Of a DNA stretch of 7,983 nucleotides, positions 5,888-7,983 are shown piece after piece. This DNA comes from Gammaproteobacteria bacterium (GTDB lineage Bacteria; Pseudomonadota; Gammaproteobacteria; GRL18), in the NCBI GenBank assembly GCA_024511395.1, contig JANELJ010000089.1:1-7983 (forward strand). The letters are read 5' to 3'. Made by a program: the position numbers and the translations under genes. The notes below the pieces were generated by a model, which did not search any database, had not been told where the DNA came from, and was given only the letters and a program-made list of their open reading frames with translations. Positions within the stretch are counted from its first letter, which is position 1. Each line of letters opens with the position of its first letter.

Positions 5888-6823
5888 CTAAGGTTCTTCT
5901 CTAACCGGCAAAAAATATTGGATCTGTTTTTTTACCAGTTGATACAACTGCTCAAATTCTTCTTTGCGGTTAGACTGGCTGCGCCAGGCAACACCAATTT
6001 CCCGATAATCATTTTCCCTATCCGCAAGCGGACTGATTTCTATGTCGGTATTATTAAGAATACCGGCGGCAATGGCCATTTCCGGTAAAAAGGTGACTCC
6101 CAGATCATTATTCACCATCTGCACCAGAGTATGCAGACTGGTGGCGGCAAAGCTGTTGATTTTTTCTGAGCAGTCTAGATGGCAGGCTGACAGGGCATGA
6201 TCACGCATACAGTGACCGTCTTCCAGCAGTAACAGACTATTGTCCTTAAGATTGGAAAAATCAGCCTTTATGGTTTCAGTATTTAACTGAGAATCCTTAT
6301 GCTGAGCAAAATAAAAACGGTCTTTATAAAAGCTTTTCATATCCACACCGCTGGCCGGATAAGGCAGGGCCAGCAAAACCAGATCCAGTCCACCTTCCTT
6401 TAACTGGCTCAGAACCTGTTCACTCTGATCTTCCCGGACAAAGACTTTCAGATCTGGAAATTCCTGCTTTATCATCATCAAAATCTGTGGGATCAGAAAA
6501 GGGGCAATGGTAGGAATCACACCCAGTTTTAAGGTGCCGCCAAAAGGCCGGGCATAATATTCAACCTGTTCAGTCAGTTCCTCTACACTGAGCAGGATCT
6601 GCTGTGCCTGACGTACCACTTCTTCTGCCAGGGGAATAAACAGGATTTTTTTATTGTCCCGCTCTATCAACCTTACTCCCAGCAGGTTTTCCAGTGCCGC
6701 AATGCCGCTGCTGAGGGTGGACTGGCTGACATAACAGGCTTTAGCCGCCTCACAAAAATGCTGATATTTGTGGACATTGACCAGGTAGTGCAGATGTTTC
6801 AGGCTGGGTAGTCGCATATTCAT
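5888..6823 (-). CDS. oxyR: OxyR, LysR-family peroxide sensor and regulator
   Basis: This 311-residue protein senses hydrogen peroxide through a reversible disulfide and activates antioxidant genes. The N-terminal winged helix-turn-helix (~residues 5-64) carries FCEAAKACYVSQSTLSSGIAALE. The regulatory domain (~95-300) contains LLLLEDGHCMRDHALSACHL, with Cys205 and Cys214 spaced nine apart exactly as E. coli Cys199 and Cys208, so both redox cysteines are kept. ATSLHTLVQMVNNDLGVTFLP (227-247) is the usual OxyR stretch. Two start codons (6823, and 6817 two codons later) follow AAGAGAAA; the second has the better spacing. The gene diverges from a peroxiredoxin-glutaredoxin gene, the expected partner, which is broken, and is followed at six bases by polB. 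Confidence 0.94.
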   Translation of the reverse strand: MNMRLPSLKHLHYLVNVHKYQHFCEAAKACYVSQSTLSSGIAALENLLGVRLIERDNKKILFIPLAEEVVRQAQQILLSVEELTEQVEYYARPFGGTLKLGVIPTIAPFLIPQILMMIKQEFPDLKVFVREDQSEQVLSQLKEGGLDLVLLALPYPASGVDMKSFYKDRFYFAQHKDSQLNTETIKADFSNLKDNSLLLLEDGHCMRDHALSACHLDCSEKINSFAATSLHTLVQMVNNDLGVTFLPEMAIAAGILNNTDIEISPLADRENDYREIGVAWRSQSNRKEEFEQLYQLVKKQIQYFLPVREEP

Positions 6824-7013
6824 TTCTCTTTGCTTGTTACTTTTTCTATTTTTTTAATCTTTAATCTGTTTTTTCTATTATAACAATCCAATCAATCTAT
6901 TTTACTAATTATAATAGTCCCGTTAAACTATTTCCAACATTCGGGGACAGGTAAAACCATTAACCGCCCGAAGCTAATTTAAGCAAATATTATTAAAATT
7001 TATGGAGATAACC
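6824..7013. promoter_or_regulatory. Divergent oxyR / peroxiredoxin promoter region
   Basis: This 190-base AT-rich gap holds back-to-back TATAAT boxes: plus strand 6910-6915 (towards the peroxiredoxin) and minus strand 6877-6882 (towards oxyR). Scattered ATAG and CTAT half-sites lie around them, for example ATAG at 6914-6917 and CTAT at 6928-6931, recalling the OxyR contact tetranucleotides. Their spacing (10 bases rather than 7) departs from the E. coli consensus. Neither -10 box has a good -35, as expected for an activator-dependent promoter. GGAG at 7004-7007 is a good ribosome site for the ATG at 7014. Confidence 0.5.
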
Positions 7014-7749
7014 ATGTTAGAAAACAGAGAAGGTGAAAAAGTACCTGCAGTCATCTTTAAAACCCGTTAGAACAGTGAATGGGTAGATGTCAGCACAGAA
7101 GATTTATTTGATAATAAACGAGTGGTGGTCTTTGCCCTGCCCGGCACATTTACCCCAACCTGCTCATCCAGCCATTTACCACGCTATAATAAGCTGTACC
7201 CTGTGTTTAAGGACAACGGCATTGATGATATATACTGCCTGTCCGTTAATGATACCTTTGTTATGAATGCCTAGCAGGATGATCAGGCCGCCGAAAATAT
7301 TACCATGATACCGGACGGTAACGGCGATTTCAGCAAGGGCATGGGTATGGGTATGCTGGTAGACAAACGTAACCTGGGCTTCGGTGACCGTTCCTGGCGT
7401 TATGCCATGGTTGTGGACAATGACATTATTGAAAATAATGTTTATTGAACCGGAAGTCGAAGGCGACTCCTTTAGTATTTCCGATGCAGATACCGTTTTA
7501 AAGCACATTAATCCTGATGCCAGACCATTACCTACGGTGACCATTATTACCCGTAAAGGCTGTCCATACTGTACCCGTGCCAAGGAATTACTGGAGGCCA
7601 AAGGCTTGCCTTACGAGGAAGTGGAACTAAACTCCGAAGTGACTAACCGCTCCCTGACCGCCTTAAGCGGTGCCCATACCACTCCGCAGGTATTTATGGA
7701 CGGTAAACTGATCGGCGGAGCTGATGATCTGGAAGCTTATTTCAGTTAA
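7014..7749 (+). pseudogene. Peroxiredoxin-5/glutaredoxin hybrid, inactivated
   Basis: The intact ancestor was a thiol peroxidase fused to its own glutaredoxin, as in Haemophilus, reducing peroxides with glutathione. The peroxiredoxin part shows [23 protein letters not shown] with its peroxidatic cysteine; the glutaredoxin part shows GCPYC, TTPQVF and GGADDLEAYF before the stop at 7749. Three lesions break it: TAG at 7068-7070 where relatives have Gln (KTR*NSEWVDV), TAG at 7272-7274 where relatives have Trp (VMNA*QDD), and one extra base at 7434-7437 just before ATG 7438 (MFIEPEVEG). Both stops are single C-to-T or G-to-A changes. A six-base in-frame duplication gives GMGMGML instead of GMGML. 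The piece from 7438 could still be made as a free glutaredoxin-like protein, but I see no ribosome site for it. Confidence 0.9.
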
Positions 7750-7778
7750 ACTCAAACAATACTGAATTAACCCCTCAT

Positions 7779-7811
7779 CCTGGCCTTCTCCCTCTGGGAG
7801 AAAGAGCCAGG
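7779..7811. repeat. REP-like imperfect palindrome
   Basis: CCTGGC...GCCAGG (7779-7784, 7806-7811) encloses TTCTCCC...GGGAGAA (7786-7792, 7796-7802) around a three-base loop, preceded by CCCCTCAT. This is the form of the CCCTCATCC...CTTCTCCC palindromic repeats scattered in many proteobacterial intergenic regions. It starts 30 bases after the peroxiredoxin gene. With no T run, it is more likely a repeat or mRNA-end hairpin than a classic terminator. Confidence 0.55.
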
Positions 7812-7847
7812 AGCCGATCAATTGACCCATAACTCTGGAGTTGAACC

Positions 7848-7913
7848 ATGGCTAAAAGTATTAAGTTCAACCTGAATAATACCGTTTTAAGCCTGACATC
7901 AAGCCAGGTTTAA
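7848..7913 (+). pseudogene. Short reading frame, probable gene remnant (21 codons)
   Basis: An ATG at 7848 follows TGGAG with suitable spacing and reads MAKSIKFNLNNTVLSLTSSQV before a TAA. The first residues (MAKSIKFNLN) recall the start of small bacterial proteins beginning MAKTIKFNL. A downstream frame from about 7895 reads DIKPGLKQLIAPV and stops at 7931-7933, so the two could be the ends of one shrunken, frameshifted gene. No function can be given. It may be just a chance frame behind a good ribosome site. Confidence 0.3.
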
Positions 7914-7927
7914 AGCAGCTGATTGCC

Positions 7928-7965
7928 CCGGTTTGATAAAAGACCCCATCAAACCGGAAATAATT
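7928..7965 (+). terminator. Perfect 10-base hairpin, likely terminator
   Basis: CCGGTTTGAT (7928-7937) pairs perfectly with ATCAAACCGG (7948-7957) across a ten-base loop. It is followed on the plus strand by the A/T stretch AAATAATTTT rather than a pure T run, so termination may be weak. It would end transcripts from the peroxiredoxin region and the small frame before it. Confidence 0.5.
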
Positions 7966-7983
7966 TTGAGCCACAAAAGCCGG

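Noticed and set aside
6877..6931. Canonical OxyR site ATAG-N7-CTAT-N7-ATAG-N7-CTAT
   Set aside because: Half-sites are present but spacings are 10 and 13 rather than 7, so only a loose similarity is noted.
7068..7274. Two in-frame TAG codons as recoding (reassigned TAG or pyrrolysine-like readthrough)
   Set aside because: The two positions correspond to different residues (Gln and Trp) in relatives, a frameshift also breaks the gene, and oxyR in the same window ends in TAG. Gene decay is simpler.
1..7983. CRISPR array, tRNA or rRNA gene, insertion sequence
   Set aside because: No regularly spaced direct repeats, cloverleaf or rRNA-like stretch, transposase or terminal inverted repeats were seen on reading both strands.

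Overview
The window most likely comes from a moderately AT-rich gammaproteobacterium. The clues are a B-family DNA polymerase II, a two-cysteine OxyR, a hybrid peroxiredoxin-glutaredoxin of the Haemophilus type next to oxyR, sigma-54 machinery, and what may be a cytochrome P460-like gene, a family common in methane, ammonia and sulfur oxidisers. I cannot name the species. Three long genes are intact: a sigma-54 activator, polB and oxyR. Three others are broken by stops or frameshifts: a P460-like gene, a ZnuA-like gene and the peroxiredoxin-glutaredoxin. This suggests a lineage losing genes. Sequencing error could explain single indels but not the two nonsense codons in the peroxiredoxin.

Layout. 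Positions 1-224 (minus) hold the start of the P460-like gene. Divergent from it, 456-1880 (plus) encodes a sigma-54-dependent activator with a cysteine-rich PAS domain. Positions 1881-2609 have no convincing protein gene but are highly organised: two consecutive minus-strand units, each reading upstream to downstream as TGTCA/TGACA motif cluster, IHF-like site, -24/-12 promoter, short transcript, intrinsic terminator. Positions 2610-6823 (minus) are a compact oxyR-polB-(znuA-like) cluster in which the last gene is a frameshifted remnant. A divergent AT-rich regulator region (6824-7013) leads to the broken peroxiredoxin-glutaredoxin (7014-7749, plus). The right end holds two hairpins and a 21-codon gene fragment.

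How it may work together. The main result is the apparent circuit at 359-2584. The activator has the GAFTGA loop needed to drive RpoN promoters. Two near-consensus RpoN promoters lie just downstream of its gene, and each would make a short RNA (about 156 and 92 nt). The palindrome TGTCATGACA occurs in the activator's own promoter region and in the cluster upstream of the first RNA promoter, and related half-sites lie upstream of the second. The arrangement resembles luxO-qrr1 and glrR-glmY, where a sigma-54 activator gene sits beside the small RNA it controls. Here there are two RNAs in tandem, and neither resembles an RNA family I recognise. The stress-response half of the window keeps its sensor (OxyR) and a repair polymerase, but the adjacent peroxide-reducing gene is dead.
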